Source: Gluconobacter japonicus (GTDB lineage Bacteria; Pseudomonadota; Alphaproteobacteria; Acetobacterales; Acetobacteraceae). From it: DNA of 64,000 nt. A program made the translations under genes and the position numbers. The notes under the pieces are model-generated. The model saw only the letters and a list, made by a program, of their open reading frames with translations. It was not told the DNA's origin and did no database searches. Location of the stretch: contig NZ_BEWO01000013.1 in the NCBI RefSeq assembly GCF_002723975.1, positions 1 to 64,000 on the forward strand, given 5' to 3'. Position 1 is the stretch's first letter, and every line of letters starts with the position of its first letter. Shown piece after piece: positions 63,917-64,000 of the stretch.

Positions 63917-64000
63917 TGTCCGGCGACCCCAATGGAGCTAGTCTAGGTTTGACCGAGGACAACCAGAACCCCATCGCCCATCCCGCTCCAACGCCAAGCC
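63916..64000 (+). CDS. Start of a gene cut by the window end
   Basis: An open frame begins at the ATG that overlaps the TagF-like stop by one base (TGATG) and runs to the window end. The 28 visible residues (MSGDPNGASLGLTEDNQNPI...) are low in hydrophobic residues and rich in Pro and Asn. Nothing can be said about function. Coupling to the previous gene makes it real and part of the polysaccharide cluster. Confidence 0.6.
   Translation, partial: MSGDPNGASLGLTEDNQNPIAHPAPTPS

Overview
The window reads as chromosome of an acetic acid bacterium (Acetobacteraceae), most likely Gluconobacter or a near relative. This rests on gene content and moderate GC codon use, not on a marker gene: a complete glycerol-3-phosphate operon (glpR-glpD-glpF-glpK), malate:quinone oxidoreductase beside a GlcD-type lactate/glycolate oxidase, an Mla-type transporter with a STAS-fused permease, several TonB-dependent receptors and a RcnB-like small protein. 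No rRNA, tRNA, CRISPR, IS element or prophage was recognised. Gene density is high, and only three gaps exceed 300 bases.

Layout. 0.2-2.5 kb: globin-coupled diguanylate cyclase and an exported S1/P1 nuclease. 2.6-6.2 kb: lipid-transport operon (permease, ATPase, MCE protein, lipoprotein). 6.2-8.7 kb: ribokinase, a YPDVA-type small protein, a deoxyribonucleotidase-like HAD protein. 8.8-13.1 kb: acetyl-CoA synthetase, SulP transporter, TetR regulator. 13.1-16.5 kb: siderophore-type TonB receptor, RcnB-like protein, small membrane protein. 16.5-21 kb: GST, YceI and DODA-type dioxygenase genes divergent from a LysR gene, then a CobW-like fragment and an EamA exporter. 21.2-28 kb: metH, a small membrane protein, a D-lactate/glycolate oxidase, mqo. 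28.1-33.1 kb: glp operon on the minus strand, with a GlpR-box match ahead of glpD. 33.2-41.8 kb: a second phosphorylated-polyol cluster, bracketed by two paralogous DeoR regulators. 42.3-46.9 kb: a small protein carrying a 30-bp tandem duplication, mntR, mntH and a TonB receptor directly behind mntH. 46.9-51.5 kb: TonB receptor, two small membrane proteins and a PepSY protein, an iron-siderophore reductase type operon with a Fur-like inverted repeat. 51.5-55.2 kb: glutaminase, siroheme synthase, two very small proteins, an HD phosphohydrolase. 55.4-64 kb: a large TonB-plug outer-membrane protein and a surface-polysaccharide cluster (two paralogous glycosyltransferases, Wzx-like flippase, TagF-like transferase, and a gene cut by the window end).

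The two most interesting systems are both inferred from sequence and context. (1) At 34.6-41.8 kb a FGGY kinase, a GlpD-like dehydrogenase, a LacD/DeoC-like aldolase and a triosephosphate isomerase variant that resembles the EryH (tetrulose-phosphate) type form two transcription units with DeoR paralogues at either end. This looks like an erythritol-type pathway in which an aldolase stands where EryC/EryI would be expected. (2) At 42.6-46.9 kb the Mn regulator and importer are joined to a TonB receptor, and a perfect TAGC-N4-GCTA palindrome of MntR-box type lies at the start of the receptor gene. This suggests energised manganese uptake across the outer membrane.
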